A DNA stretch of 64,000 bases from Gnomoniopsis sp. IMI 355080. Lineage: Eukaryota; Ascomycota; Sordariomycetes; Diaporthales; Gnomoniaceae. The stretch lies in contig JAPEVC010000080.1 of assembly GCA_027946555.1 (NCBI GenBank), positions 78,086-142,085 of the forward strand. Direction: 5' to 3'. The notes under the pieces are model-generated. The model did not search any database and was not told the origin of the DNA. It saw only the letters and a program-made list of their open reading frames with translations. This document shows positions 33,365-45,154 of the stretch, piece by piece (within the stretch, counting starts at the first letter, position 1; every line of letters begins with the position of its first letter). The position numbers and the translations under genes are program-made.

Positions 33365-34919
33365 ATGTCGCAAACACAAGCAGCAACAATTCAGCTTGAA
33401 GATTTCAGCGTATATCCACCGGCAAGCGTATTGCAGGACAAGAAATCTTCCACGCAGCAACTCACAGATACTCATCAGCACGGACAAAGCGATAGCTCCG
33501 AGACACAGGCTCCAGGCGAGGAGTCTTCTCTACCTCTTGTCGATCGAGGAAAGGATGCTTGGTTATTCTTGGCTGCTTGCTGGGTCGTTGAGGCCATAAC
33601 TTTTGGTAAGGTCTCTGACCTCCTTTGGCTGCATTTTCCTGGGCTCTTAAATGTACCATACCATACTGATCCGTGAGCACCCAGGTTTTGGTTTCTCCTT
33701 TGGTATTTTCCAAGATTACTACAGCTCTCATGAGCCTTTCGTTGGTTCAAGCAGCATCGCTGCCATTGGGACAACCACTTCGGTATACTCTCCTTAACAC
33801 AAAGATCGTCTGCTTTCTGAGCGTGGTCTAACTGATACACCTTACCAGGGATTGCTATATATAGGGACGCCTTTGGTCCTTACAATATGTCGTCTTTACC
33901 CTCGTTGGACCCGATGGTTCACACTCATCGGACTGATTATCTGCTCGCTGTCCATGGCCCTAAGCTCGTTCTGTAACACTGTCCCTCAGCTCATTGGCGT
34001 CCAGGGTGTCCTCTTCGGGTGTGGCGGGTGTATAGCATACTGTCCTTGCACGCTCTACATTGACGAATGGTTCGACCGACGCAAGGGCATGGCTTATGGC
34101 ATCGTCTGGAGCGCCGCGGGTGCCGGAGGCGTCATCCTCCCTCTGGCCCTTCAGGCATCACTCGACAGTCTTGGTTTTCGAACCACAATGAGGATATGGT
34201 CCGGTGTCATCTTTACTTTCGCCATCCCTTTGACCTGGTTCGTCAAGCCCAGGCTACCCGCCTTGGCCAATCGTCACAAAACTCCCTTCCGGATGCGCTT
34301 CGCCATCTCCAAGCGTTTTCTCCTCTACCAGACGGCCAACATTATCGAGGCCACGGGCTACTTCCTTCCTAGTATCTACCTCCCCACGTTCGCCCGTGAG
34401 ACTGCTGGTACCTCGAATTTCATGTCGGCATTAACGCTTCTGCTAATCAACCTGACCTGTACGATGGGACTGATTTCAATGGGCTCGCTGAGTGACAGGC
34501 TCCAAGTCACGACCTGCATGATAATCTCAGCAATAGGTGCTGCTATCGCTGTCCTGGTCATTTGGGGGCTATCCGCTTCCCTTCCTGTATTATACGTCTT
34601 TTGCGTCTTTTATGGCTTGTTCGCTGGGTCGTGGTCAGCGACATGGCCAGGCATCATGAGAGATATGGCTCGGAATGGCGAATACGACGGCTACGGACTG
34701 ACTGATCCTGTCATGGTTCAGGGACATCTCTGCGTGGGAAGAGGGCTCGGGAACGTTATGTCGGGCCCGCTAAGTGCTGCTCTGATCAGAGGGGCGCCTT
34801 GGAAAGGTCACGCAAAAGGCGGTTTTGGAACGAGATATGGGGTGCTGATTCTATACACTGGTGTCACGGCGTTGTCCGGTGTAGTGCCGTTCTTTGGAAA
34901 TCTTGTGGGTTTAATATGA
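33365..34919 (+). CDS. MFS transporter, monocarboxylate-transporter-like
   Basis: Exons 33365-33605, 33685-33782 and 33849-34919 give 469 residues. The pattern is that of fungal MFS proteins of the monocarboxylate carrier (MCT/Mch-like) group: a hydrophilic N-terminus of about 55 residues, a first helix DAWLFLAACWVVEAITFGFGFSFG, the loop FQDYYSSHEPF typical of the fungal branch, and DEWFDRRKGMAYGIVWSAAGAGG between helices 4 and 5. About 11-12 hydrophobic segments are present. The substrate cannot be read from sequence; members of this group that have been tested vary. No biosynthetic neighbours suggest a dedicated substrate. All introns are GT-AG with consistent phase. It is a single gene between MET5 and the chitin synthase. 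Confidence 0.85.
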
Positions 34920-35608
34920 GTTTACGAGGCGGAATTAAGTGTTCCTTTCAGGCTTGATTGACAAGCTGAGTTCACAATTGATGCTGCTTGTCTACAATCG
35001 CCTCCTCATTGCGTATTGGCCTGAAATAGACATGCTAAATATTTAGTATACGAGAAGCAAGATTATGAAGGATCTGTTAAAAATTCAATAAACGAGGTTG
35101 CTGGCAAAGCACAAAGAACTGATGAGAAACATGACTTACGACACATAGTGGGCAACATGGTGCTGGAGGAACGATGCATGTTTTGTCTTTTTTTCTAGGC
35201 CTGACATTAACAATACTCTTGGGCTTTCTTCAAGCCAATTTAAAATGCAGCTTGGGGCAAAACACACCCAATTCGAATCCATGCCATATCATACAATCCA
35301 GTGGTAGTTGAGAGAGGTAGCCGGCGAAATCGCTCATCGCTCATGCCTAAAGGCCACCGTCCTCTTAACCTGTTTCCAAAGTGTCATTATCCTGGCGACC
35401 GTCGTAAACATCGTGTCTTCAACCCAATGTGTTTCAAATGGGGAAATCCTTGCCCTGCCCTTCCTAACCTTCCTGCCCGTTGGTGGAACTACCAAATCCA
35501 GAACGCCGGCCCATTGTGATATCATAAAAAATAATGCCATAGAAGAATAATGCCCTGTCTTACAACCGTGGAGAAGGGATTGCATCCGTCTTCTCCGCCG
35601 GAATGTCC
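34920..35608. other. Convergent intergenic region MFS / chitin synthase
   Basis: No gene seen in about 690 bp. It includes an AT-rich patch near 35030-35100. Confidence 0.45.
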
Positions 35609-38600
35609 TCATCGTCTGACCTTGCTGCCAACACTGCTCACAGTATCTGAGATACGGCTTCCCACACCTCCGAGCCACTTGGGAATCTTGATCGACAACC
35701 TCACGCGGCCCTCGACAATGATGTTGATCATGTTGATGACTGCAAAGATACTCGAGCCCAGCGCACGGAAGGCGGCGAGAACAGCCACGCTCCATAGGAT
35801 GAAAGCCAGGTAGTAGTTCTCGCCAGTGCTCTCAGAGCCATAAGTTTCACTGACTACCATGGCAAGGACTGCATTGGCGATCATCCAGCTGCTAACCATG
35901 TAAGTGCGCACGGACTTGTAGTAGTCCTCCTGCATCTGACTCTCAGATGGTGGCGGGCTGGGAACCTCGACACGGTCTCGCAGGTTGCGCAGGGCTTCAT
36001 CGTAGCCTGAGTCGATGTCCAGTTGCTCCGAGGGCATTTCGAGCTCCACAGTGGAACCTTTACCAACCGCACCACCAAGGTCCGTTTTCAAGACGTTGTC
36101 TCCCTTTGTTCCCCATGTGACGTCGTGCGTGTTGCAGAATGCGTAGACTTGAAGCGTACAAATGTATGAAGGCAGCAGAATGAAGTACTGCAGGATCGAC
36201 GTGAACATGTGCCAAGGCTCGAAGTACAGGAATGACATGAAGAAATAGAGACCAAATGTCGACAGGACTGAAAGGATCATGTTGGTCATAACGCTGTTGT
36301 CCATGCTGAAACCGGTCTTCCTTAGCTCGTAGACGATGATCCAAACGCTTGCGAACATTGTGTAGACCATAATGATTGCGTATGTAATCATGGAGCCCAG
36401 GTACAGCTTCGCAGCGCCTTGTGGTCGATTGCCGAGCGATACAATAAACTGGACGCAGATAAGTAGCACCAGGACGTATCGAAAGATGTAGAAGATGTAT
36501 TTGCCGAAATTGTGTCCGAAGGGGTCCACGGTCGGGTCCGAGAGGCCACCCGCGACGAAGTAGAACGTGAGATAGAAGTTGGCAAGGGAGAAGTAGGTGA
36601 ACATAAGCTGGATGAACTGGTAGAACGATTCGATAAGCAGCAGTGCCTTGCGGGCGAAGGTATGATCAGTGCCCAGAAGCTGCTTGAAGTGCACGAGTGA
36701 GTACACAGCTGCGAAGAAGGCACCGTTCAACCACCGACGACGCTGAGAGATGAACTCAGAAACAGAGTCTAATGTAATTGTTAGCAATCAGAAATAGGGA
36801 AGCTTGAAGGAGAGTGTGCTCACCTGGTACATCGGTCTCACCAGTACAGTTCTTGACATATTTCAAGACCCAGCTCTCGCCACGCTTAGCCACCAACTCC
36901 CAGCAGAGAATTCGATCCTCGGCCAAGTACATGTTCGCTGTGAAGACATCGGCGTGTTGACCATGCAAGACTTCGCCTTTGAAGTACTGGCTGAGTGGTC
37001 CATGTCCAGTCTCATCATTGAGGAGGGCATGGTATCGATACGCACTGAGGGCACCCGGAAGGACAGTGATATAGCCGAAGACACTCTCCAGCGGCTTGTC
37101 CAGAATATTTGACATCTTGTACTCAAAGTTTTGCGAGGCCACGAGGGGATTCAACAGGTTTGCACCCCATTTGCCCTTCATCGCTTTGATCTCGCCGCAA
37201 GCTCCCGCGACGTTGGAGTCGGTATCGAATGCTTTCCAGAGGTGGTATAGCGAGTTGCTGCCAGGCTTAGTGCCAACATCAAGCAAGATGCATACGTTCG
37301 GATTCAGTGCCTTGCCGAACGCATTGAAGCACCAACGATGAGAGTTAAGCTTCTTTGCATTCTTCTCCTTCAAACAGAATATCATCTGGCAGGGCACAAT
37401 ACCCTTCTCGGCGCCCTTGAACTTCAGGTCGGAGTCCAAAGAGACTTGGGTGGTATACTCATATACGTGGGCTTGGACGGCTCTCTGGTTGACGTAATTC
37501 TTCGCGATGCCGTGTTGATAGACACCCATGGCAGCCAGGGCATCGAGTGTGCGAGGGTTGATCTTCTCTCGACCATCCGAAACGACACAGACGACAATCT
37601 TTTGCCAGCCCTCGGCACCCCATGTCCGAGATTTGGTGCGACTGCAAAAGTGGGCGATGTTCTTCATGACGGCGTGCATCGTCCTGGTGAAGCCGATCTC
37701 ATCCTCGTTGTACATGGTGACACAGATGAAGAGCTCAGTCTCTCGCATCGTCCTGCCAATGTTTTGGCGTAGCTTATATCCTCTGTCGACAAAGTCGTCC
37801 GGGTCGCAGGTGACGGCCGTGTATCGCATATGCGTGAACTCGATTTCATCCCGCCTTGGCAAGAAGCTGTAGAGAATGGTGGGGATCTTGCACTCCAGCA
37901 CCAGCTCTCCGTTGATCAGCTGGACCTCCTTCCTTGCCATCTGCGGATCTCGTACGCCTCTTCGCTCCTGTCTGCCTGAGGGAGCGGGGCCGTAATGTTC
38001 AAATTTCTCATCACCTGGACTCTCGAACTCATCACCCAGCGTCTCCTGGGACTGAGATAAGTAAGACTCGCGTCTTGTCTTTTCACCTAGATCGGAAGAT
38101 TCGGGGCCAAAGGGATCCTCCTCGTCTGCATAACCAAGGGGGATGGAGACCGTTGCGTCGTCGGCGAAGGATGAGGGTCGAGCCGACGCACCAGAGAACA
38201 GTGGTGCAGGAGGCAAAGGACGCCTTGGACTCCCACCATACCTTGAGGATGGAGTTCCCGGCCGAGGACTGCCATTGAGATCTGCTGGTTCGTATGCAGC
38301 GGATGCTGGTGGCACTCTCTCGTAGTCCGAGACGCGCGTTGGACTGTATGATCCACGGGACCCACCATCATCATCTCCACGGCGGAAAGGCACGTAGGTG
38401 GAGTCTGGAGGAGGCATGCTGGGTGGGTCCACAATGGAAGAGTGATGAGAGTGAGTAGAGAAGACTGAAGGCTGATATGAGCCTCGAGGGGACCGGTGGC
38501 TACTAGATACAGGAGTTGGTGAGCTTCTTGTAAATGCTTCTTTTGGCAAGAGTCGAGGATTAGCAGGAGACTCGCTGTGGAACTTCCTCAGCGACTTTCT

Positions 38601-39104
38601 GCGAGGGGAGAGCCCCACGGGTATGACTGGCAGTGATGATGCGACCTCTGCCTGAGAGCTTTGGTCCGGCATAGTCTTCTTCTGGAGCTTGACAGTCGCG
38701 GTCCTTGCCGGTGTCTTGTTGATGCCAGGATCGCTTCTGGTGACTGGGCTGCGCCGCGGTGGTGACTCCGCGGCGCTGGGCTCAATTTCAAATCTGACAG
38801 ATGGATGGATACTCTGCTTTGAGGGACTGGGACCCTCTTGCTGTTGAAGCGAAGCACGATCTTGTGGAATAGAAGTAGAAATTGGTTGCGCAGACTCTTC
38901 TCTGCTCCTGGCTGCTGGTAAAGAAAGAGGGGCTGGACGAAGAAGCTCGGGCAATACATACGGTCGTCCTGTTGACATGTCCTCATCCATAGACGTTAGC
39001 AGTCTCACAGCGGCAGCGGTGCTACCTTGCCCCAAGGGTGTTTCGTCGTTATCGTCGTCGCCGTAGTATGAACGACCGTAGTCTGGGGGCCGAGAGGGGT
39101 CCAT
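35609..39104 (-). CDS. Chitin synthase (division 1, class I/II type)
   Basis: Exon 1 is 39104-36824 and exon 2 is 36768-35609 on the minus strand, giving 1146 residues. It polymerises UDP-GlcNAc into chitin at the plasma membrane. A disordered, Ser/Pro-rich N-terminus of about 400 residues precedes the catalytic domain, which has ICVTMYNEDEIGFTRT, the LLDVGTKP acceptor region, ACGEIKAMKGKWG, the LAEDRILCWE motif and, across the intron, the QRRRWLNG motif that marks processive beta-glycosyltransferases. Five or more membrane spans follow. The tail FCNTHDVTWGTKGDNVLKTD is typical of class I-III enzymes. I lean to class II, but the long N-terminus means only a phylogeny can separate I, II and III. 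No myosin or cytochrome b5 domain is attached, so classes V and VII are excluded. Confidence 0.95.
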
Positions 39105-40451
39105 ATTGACTTTGTGGGAGCTTGGACGAACGAGTGTAAACGTGAACTGCTCTCGCAAGATATTGCAAGATAGCGTTCTGGTGTTAAAAGAGGCTGGATG
39201 TCAACGTGGGTTTGCAGACTGCAGTGCGAACAAGATGGAACGAGCGAAAGTTTGCTGCTGCGGCTTTGGTGCTGGCAGATGCAAGGCAAGTCGTAGCGAT
39301 GCAGATACGATGGGCCTGGTTCCTGGTCATAAAATGGAGAGGTTGACAATACCACCACAGAAGCTCTTATTGGTGTCCCGGGATCAAAAGCCTGAAAGCT
39401 AAGATCGGGGAGTTTGCGGGTGGACGGGGGGATTTGTGTGAAGGAGGTTGTTGATGTTGAGCCGTCTCCACAGTAACCGCACCCAACCCAGAAGTCGGGT
39501 GGTTGGGATGACGTCCCTAGCCGCTCCATCGCCAATCACAAAAACAATTCGACCTTACAGTGGGCCTAGTTCAGCCGTCGACTTTCTTATAATATGGGGA
39601 CTGCAGGGGCATCAAGGCACCATGCTGTTTCTCGATATATCGGAAGGCTGGGAAAAGTCTCCACCATCCAATGAGCCTCACACAACCGCACCGTTGTGCC
39701 ATGGTAAACACGGCGCCGAACCTCGCGGAATTTTGGGCGCCTATCCATCTACCTTGCAGGTGTCAGAGACACCCGCGCTATCGGATTCTAAGAAGGAAGC
39801 CCTGGCCGAGGACCCGAGACCTGCTATTACTATGTACGTGCACTCGAAGCGAGGCGATACGAGGAGTAGCTGTTTATGAGCCTCCCGCCTCAAGATCTCC
39901 TCGACCATGGAATCAAACTGCTTTGTCATGTGAAAGGAAGCGAGTGCATCGAGTCTGGCATAAGCACCTCTGATATTAAGTACACAATTGTACTATAGTT
40001 GATGCATGTCCCTCTCCGCCGCTAAGTATGTTGTGCATACAGCGGTGGACCTCCGTTCTCCCATCTCCACGATATTTGACACGACAGGCTCACAAAGTAC
40101 ACATCTTCCACAGTTGTCAAAAACAGAAAGCTGATTTACGCACGTTGTGGCTCTTCGACAGGCTGATCAATCTAGCTGAGAATCCACGTGGGCCTCGCCT
40201 TCTTCTATTTTGATTTTCGTTAACGGTATCTACTGGAATGACTTTGTTGTGCTTCTTGCTACGAAGACAACCTGAGACTGATGGCTGAGTGTATTGACAA
40301 GTCCATTCTACCCCTTTGGCCAAGAGAGGGCGACAAATTCAACGGTCCCCAACCTCTCTTCAGAGCAACTGTCAAACTCAGGTGAATCCATCATCACCAC
40401 GGGTATCCACTCATCAGTCCAGCTCTATCCGTCAGAGCCGGTCCCAAACGT
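39105..40451. other. Upstream region of chitin synthase, no gene seen
   Basis: About 1.35 kb. A short plus-strand frame at 39448-39879 has no recognisable content. Presumed chitin synthase promoter and 3' flank of the small gene to the right. Confidence 0.45.
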
Positions 40452-40841
40452 TCACCTGTCTACCCCCGCCCAGCCCACCATGCCCACGATGGCTAGAAGC
40501 GGCATGTAGAGAATCAGACCGAGAAGCCCAAGCACAGCTGCCACTATAAGCAGCGCGTGTATCACCAGGCCGAGCCGTCCGGGGCTGTCGGACATGGCCC
40601 AGGCTGTCTGGAAGGCCCCAACCAGGGTGAGTTGCTACCATTACAACGTGAGCCAGTCGGATTGAAGAATGGGGTGTATAGAGCATACCTTGCCTGGCCC
40701 ATCAGCTACGCTGCCGGCTTCCACGTCCTTCTCAAAGCTGTAATAAATGGAATGGCTGCTCAAAGGGCCTTGGCCTTGGGTTATAGTTGTGACGCTCAAC
40801 AGAGGGTAGGCCTCGCCCGCCTGACTGGACCTTTGATCCAT
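40452..40841 (-). CDS. Small putative membrane protein, unknown
   Basis: Exon 1 is 40841-40689 and exon 2 is 40634-40452 on the minus strand; the intron is GTATGC...GTAG and both exons are phase 0. The product is 111 residues. It starts MDQRSSQAGEAYPLLSV and has a soluble N-terminal half. The C-terminal part after the intron holds two adjacent hydrophobic stretches (LVIHALLIVAAVLGLLGLIL and YMPLLAIVGMVGWAGV, about 73-108), either one long hairpin or two short helices. I do not recognise a family. The case for a gene rests on the coherent hydrophobic segment, a clean intron and in-frame stop; the two exons are also read by unrelated open frames on both strands, so confidence is limited. Confidence 0.45.
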
Positions 40842-41237
40842 AGTGAGCGAGGGAGAGACGCTGATGCTGATTGATAGAGACGACTTTGAGCAAGTGCGGC
40901 TCTAGACCGACCGCATTCCACGGCGTCTTTGGTACTTTTGAGTAGTTGATGCAACTGATAGCTGTGATGCTATAAGTGTGACCAAAGATGTATCTTAGTG
41001 ATATTGTAAAATTTGATGGTCTCTAGGCACTGCATGCGTCACGACTCGGCCGCCACAGCAAGGGAAGAATGTTATGCTAACCAGACCCGGTATCAAACTG
41101 ACAGCCGCCGCGCGCCCAAGCGTCGAATTTCGGGGCCCACGTACTATTATTAGCGGTCTCCCATGATTTCGACAGCAGGGCTTGGCAGAAGATTTAAGGT
41201 TTGCATTGTGACCGCCTTCCATCAGATTGACTTTCAT
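40842..41237. other. Intergenic region, no gene seen
   Basis: 396 bp between the 3' end of the ABC ATPase gene and the start of the small protein gene, both on the minus strand. No motif noted. Confidence 0.45.
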
Positions 41238-43229
41238 CTATATGTCCCAGATCTCAGCCCATCGTTGAGTATCCTTTCTCAAGGGACCGTTAAGTCGTCC
41301 AAACCTTGCTGGTGTGCCAGAGTTAGCCTCTGGAAGACACAGCCACTCCCGTACGGTATCTGGCACTTCTTCCTTGATGTGGCTAATGCAAATGAGGGCC
41401 TGATGGTCCGATAAACCTGTCACCTTGACATTGCCTGTCTTGGCCTGCTCACTAGCGATCACAACAGTCTCTGTTGAGGCCTGTGACCCGGAGCCACCAG
41501 TGACTTCCCCTATACTTTGAGCATATGTTTTCGCCTCGCCGTGCGCGAGGAAGAGCATGCATTTGTCCCGGACGCCTTCATCCATGCCACTGAATGCTTC
41601 ATCGAGAACCACGATATCAGCATTCTTGATCATGGATCGTATGAATAGCAGTACTCGCTGTGCACTGAAAGATTGCTCGCCGAAAAGGTAGTTGCTCGCC
41701 CATGCCAGATCGCTTGAGGGCTCTCTGTGGTATGACGGATTAAGCTCCGGTTCAAACCAGTGCAGTGCCGCATCAACTTTGCCACGAGCCTCTTCACTAA
41801 GCTTTGGCTTCATGAGGAACGTGTCTGCCCATGCATTCTCAATCACCTGCCGCGTAGTGAGGCTTCGTGGCATATGTTGGTGAACTTCGGGGCTGGAGTG
41901 GCCGATTCGTGACTGTATGTCCCAGAATGTGAGTGGCAGCTGTCCAGAGCCAGGCTCTGGAAGGCGACTGCGTCCAAAGAGTCTGATCGGTAGAGAGTAT
42001 GTCTGAGGGTGATCCGAGCAAAGGAGGGACACGATCGTCGTTTTCCCAGAGCCATTGGGCCCAAATACACCCCATCGCTCGCCTCTTCTCACAGTCCAGT
42101 TCAAGCCCTTTGCAACCTTTCCATCCTTTTCTTCAGCCCAATTGCCAAGGGCAACCTTGTCGCCATACTTGACCTGACATCCATCCATTTCGACGAGCGG
42201 CTCTCCCAGTGTCTTGGGTTTCTCCTCCGGTGACATAGGTACTGCTGCGCTGGGCAGAATCTCACTTTCCTCGCCGATGCCGACTCCACGGGTACCGTCC
42301 TCCGTCAATATCCTACCCATCTCCCTCAACGTCTTGACTGGCATGCTCTCGTCCTCGACTAGTCCGCCCTTCCTCACACCACGCACATAGTTTCTCAGCC
42401 CATCCAAGACAAACTCTCGCTCGCCCATTACCGCAACCTGACAATCATTGCGGAGATAGACCAAATGGCTCACCCAATCTGGCAGCGGATCTTGCGGCCT
42501 CGCACTCAGCACCAGCCTTGGCGCAGACTTCGCCGCCATTCCGTGCAAAAGCGGACTCAGAGAGGCCACAGTAGGCGGGTCGAGGCCCATAAACGGCTCG
42601 TCCAGAAGCAGGACCTCGGGACTTGTGAGCAGAGCTCGGGCAATACGTGCGCGTCGACCCTGTCCGTTCGAGAGGAAAGCGACAGGCAGATCAAGAAGGG
42701 GCTTTAACCTCAGATCGGTCACAATGCGTTCCAAAAGTTGTGGGCTGATGCCATCATCCTCGCCGGACGAGGAGGATGGGTTCAGCTGGGTGTTGCCAAG
42801 CAGGAAATCACGGAGTGAAAAGTCCGTGTTCTCACGCCTCGACTCGTATCTTGCCGCAATATAGGCAGAAGAAGCTGGGCCGAGACCACCGCCGGACCGC
42901 TCGCCGTCAAAGCCCACATACTGAATTGCCTTGTTGGCGGCCTTCAGCCGATGCGGGATGGCGTCGGTAGCCAAGTATGGGAATGTCCGGCTTGTCGGTG
43001 GGATGCACAAGTGCTGTCCTCTCAGTACTTGGAGGAACGTAGTCTTTCCAGCTAGAGAAGGGCCGACGATACACCAATGATTCTGTGCCTTTGGATCCGA
43101 AGGAATCTCAAAGGTGAGTTCTGAAAAGAGCGGTGGATTTGGATGCGCTACCTGCGCTGCAGGATGGTGTCTGTAGAACGTGCCATTGGCTATGCGAACT
43201 ATAGGCGGCCTGACAGGTAGGGGTCTCAT
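41238..43229 (-). CDS. Soluble tandem ABC ATPase (ModF/PhrA-like)
   Basis: Intronless, 663 residues. It has two ABC nucleotide-binding domains and no membrane segment, like yeast YDR061W and bacterial ModF/PhrA-type ATPases; its role is unknown in that family. Domain 1 has Walker A GPSLAGKTT (near 56), signature LSNGQ, and Walker B VLLLDEPF. Domain 2 has Walker A GPNGSGKTT (near 390), Walker B IVVLDEAF and a switch histidine in ICISH. The second signature reads FSAQR rather than LSGGQ, so it is degenerate; this gives one canonical and one weaker site. Lack of transmembrane parts excludes a self-contained transporter. It is divergent from UMP1, with a TATATAAG element between them. Start: the first ATG of the open frame. 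Confidence 0.88.
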   Translation of the reverse strand: MRPLPVRPPIVRIANGTFYRHHPAAQVAHPNPPLFSELTFEIPSDPKAQNHWCIVGPSLAGKTTFLQVLRGQHLCIPPTSRTFPYLATDAIPHRLKAANKAIQYVGFDGERSGGGLGPASSAYIAARYESRRENTDFSLRDFLLGNTQLNPSSSSGEDDGISPQLLERIVTDLRLKPLLDLPVAFLSNGQGRRARIARALLTSPEVLLLDEPFMGLDPPTVASLSPLLHGMAAKSAPRLVLSARPQDPLPDWVSHLVYLRNDCQVAVMGEREFVLDGLRNYVRGVRKGGLVEDESMPVKTLREMGRILTEDGTRGVGIGEESEILPSAAVPMSPEEKPKTLGEPLVEMDGCQVKYGDKVALGNWAEEKDGKVAKGLNWTVRRGERWGVFGPNGSGKTTIVSLLCSDHPQTYSLPIRLFGRSRLPEPGSGQLPLTFWDIQSRIGHSSPEVHQHMPRSLTTRQVIENAWADTFLMKPKLSEEARGKVDAALHWFEPELNPSYHREPSSDLAWASNYLFGEQSFSAQRVLLFIRSMIKNADIVVLDEAFSGMDEGVRDKCMLFLAHGEAKTYAQSIGEVTGGSGSQASTETVVIASEQAKTGNVKVTGLSDHQALICISHIKEEVPDTVREWLCLPEANSGTPARFGRLNGPLRKDTQRWAEIWDI

Positions 43230-43702
43230 GGTGATTAATGACTACCAATCCAACTAAATGCAGAAAGCCATGCCGTGAAGATGGCAAGGGTGGCTATATA
43301 AGTAGTTACCTCCTGGCACGAAGTTGTGGACTTATTCAGCAATGCTATTACCTATGCCATGGTCGTAGGTAAGTGGTAAGCCAGGATGCCAAGCCGGCAG
43401 GGGCCGAGCACGGACCATGCCGTCGTGTCTTGGGTGCCTTCTTCACCTGCCTTAAGGTAGGTAGGTACCCTACGTACGCGAAGCCGCCGGAGCCTGGGAT
43501 ACTTGCAATCGCTGAGCTTCATCACTTATTAGCAATCCATCCAACGTCAACCTGCCAACTTCAACCCACCTCTCAAAACACAACACCTCGACTACCTGTC
43601 TGCTTCGTACACCAGCGCAGATAACTTCAACTGAACAATATCACACACAATCTCATCACACCCTCTCGGCAACCCCTCATTAATCGCCATCAAACCGCCA
43701 AG
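43230..43702. promoter_or_regulatory. Divergent promoter ABC ATPase / UMP1
   Basis: 473-bp gap between outward-facing starts. A TATATAAG at 43295-43302 is a candidate TATA element, and a GGTAGGTAGGTACC stretch lies at 43456-43469. No Rpn4-type proteasome element was recognised. Confidence 0.4.
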
Positions 43703-44238
43703 ATGGTAAGCTCTCTACACTCGCACCACGTCACCCACCTTCCCTCCTCCTTCGCTAACCTGCAACCCACCCACAGTCCCTCCGCATCGTCCCCGCCTCT
43801 TCCCACAGCAACACCTTTTCACACATCCGCCCCTCCGCCCAAGGTGCACCCTCCGCGCCCGGCCTCCACGACACGCTCCGCGCCGGCCTGGGCCCCGACC
43901 CCTTCGAGGCGACCAAGGACGCCACCACACCAGCCTCGACGCACCCTCTCGAGTCGCGACTCAAGCAGTGGGAGCTGACGCAGGAGAACATGCGCATGGA
44001 GTCGCTGCGCCGGACATTTGGCATCGCGGAGCCCATTCGTCGCGGCATGGAGCTCAAGATCACGCGCGAGGGCGAGTGGCGGCCCATGGTGCTGGGCGGC
44101 GGATGCAGTGCGAGCGTGAGCGAGGATATCCTGCGGGGCAGGGAGGCGACGGTGGAGTGGGAGGATGTGTTTACCGGCGAGGAGCAGAGGGGTGTGGTGG
44201 GTGTCCATGATGAGATGGAGCGGAAGTTGAAGATGTAA
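43703..44238 (+). CDS. UMP1: Proteasome maturation factor
   Basis: The ATG codon alone forms exon 1 (43703-43705); the intron is 43706-43776 and exon 2 is 43777-44238, giving 154 residues. Ump1 is a chaperone that binds 15S proteasome precursors, coordinates half-mer joining and is the first substrate of the finished 20S particle. Family-typical blocks are SLRIVPASS at the start, GLHDTLRAGL (about 35-45), HPLESRLKQWELTQENMRMESLRRTFGIAEPIRRGMELK around 65-105, and LGG near the C-terminal end. The intron after ATG has GTAAGC/ACAG signals and is required to reach the conserved SLRIVP opening. It is divergent from the ABC ATPase. Confidence 0.95.
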
Positions 44239-45154
44239 AAGCGTTTCTGCAGAGTATGAGCACACGTCAGTTGATACTATTGCCTTGACCTCGGCTGGTT
44301 TGGTAGCTCCCGTCTGGTCAGAGACGAAAGAAGGTATCATGCATGGAAGCGAAGACTCTGACCAGATTGAACGGGCCCTGTATGACTACGACGCATGTAT
44401 GGACTTGGGCATAGACATTGCAAATGCAAGACTTTGATCATATCTCTCTGCCCTCTGCGTCTGCTCGACAATACTCACTTTACCATCGGTGATCCTGATG
44501 GACTGAATCATATTTTTTGGATTGGATATATGGCACCGTCTCCGGTCTCCATGTTCAGTCTTGAGCTCAACAATCACTGTAACAACGCCACTTCAGATAA
44601 GTTTCAATGACTGAATTTCTATCCAAGACATGAACATGACTGTTTCAGTCATTCCTTTGGCTGGTTATGTGGGATTTATACATGTTACTGTCGAGTACGC
44701 CTATTTGCGCAAAGGAAAATACCGCTTGAGTACCTAGCCACCCATAGGGGGAAAAAGAAAAAAGCCGAAATTACTTGAATGTATTGCGCCGTCCCATCCC
44801 TAACACTCCATGACCGTTGCTGCGAATTACGAGTAAATAGCAAGCGTGAGCCCCAAGACACCGCTTGGGGCACTCTGTTGGTGATGACCCATGAAAAACC
44901 TCGACATTTTTCGGTACGAGGCCGTGAGCGATTCATTAAGGTCGCGGCGTACCGATATGCTGATGCGAACGAGGTCGCCGGCTCCTCCTTCTTAGTTGCT
45001 CCAATCGCCGTAAGGGGTGATCTGGTCTTCTAAACACTCGAGCTTTGTTCTCGCTCTCTCGACGTTTCGTCTCGCGCTCACACTGTTCCGTGAGCGTATA
45101 AGCCGCAAATCTGCTTCCTTGTAGCAGGACGTTTCGACATAATCGTAGGGGATA
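44239..45154. other. Convergent intergenic region UMP1 / UBL
   Basis: No gene seen in 916 bp. Frames at 44395-44610 and 44779-45033 give no recognisable product. Confidence 0.5.

Noticed and set aside
27529..34919. A sulfur or secondary-metabolite gene cluster around MET5 and the MFS gene
   Set aside because: Only two neighbouring genes, no synthase, oxidase or regulator; no support for a cluster.
35271..35281. TTCGAATCC-like string resembling a tRNA B box
   Set aside because: No matching A box or cloverleaf stems nearby; a single short match is expected by chance.
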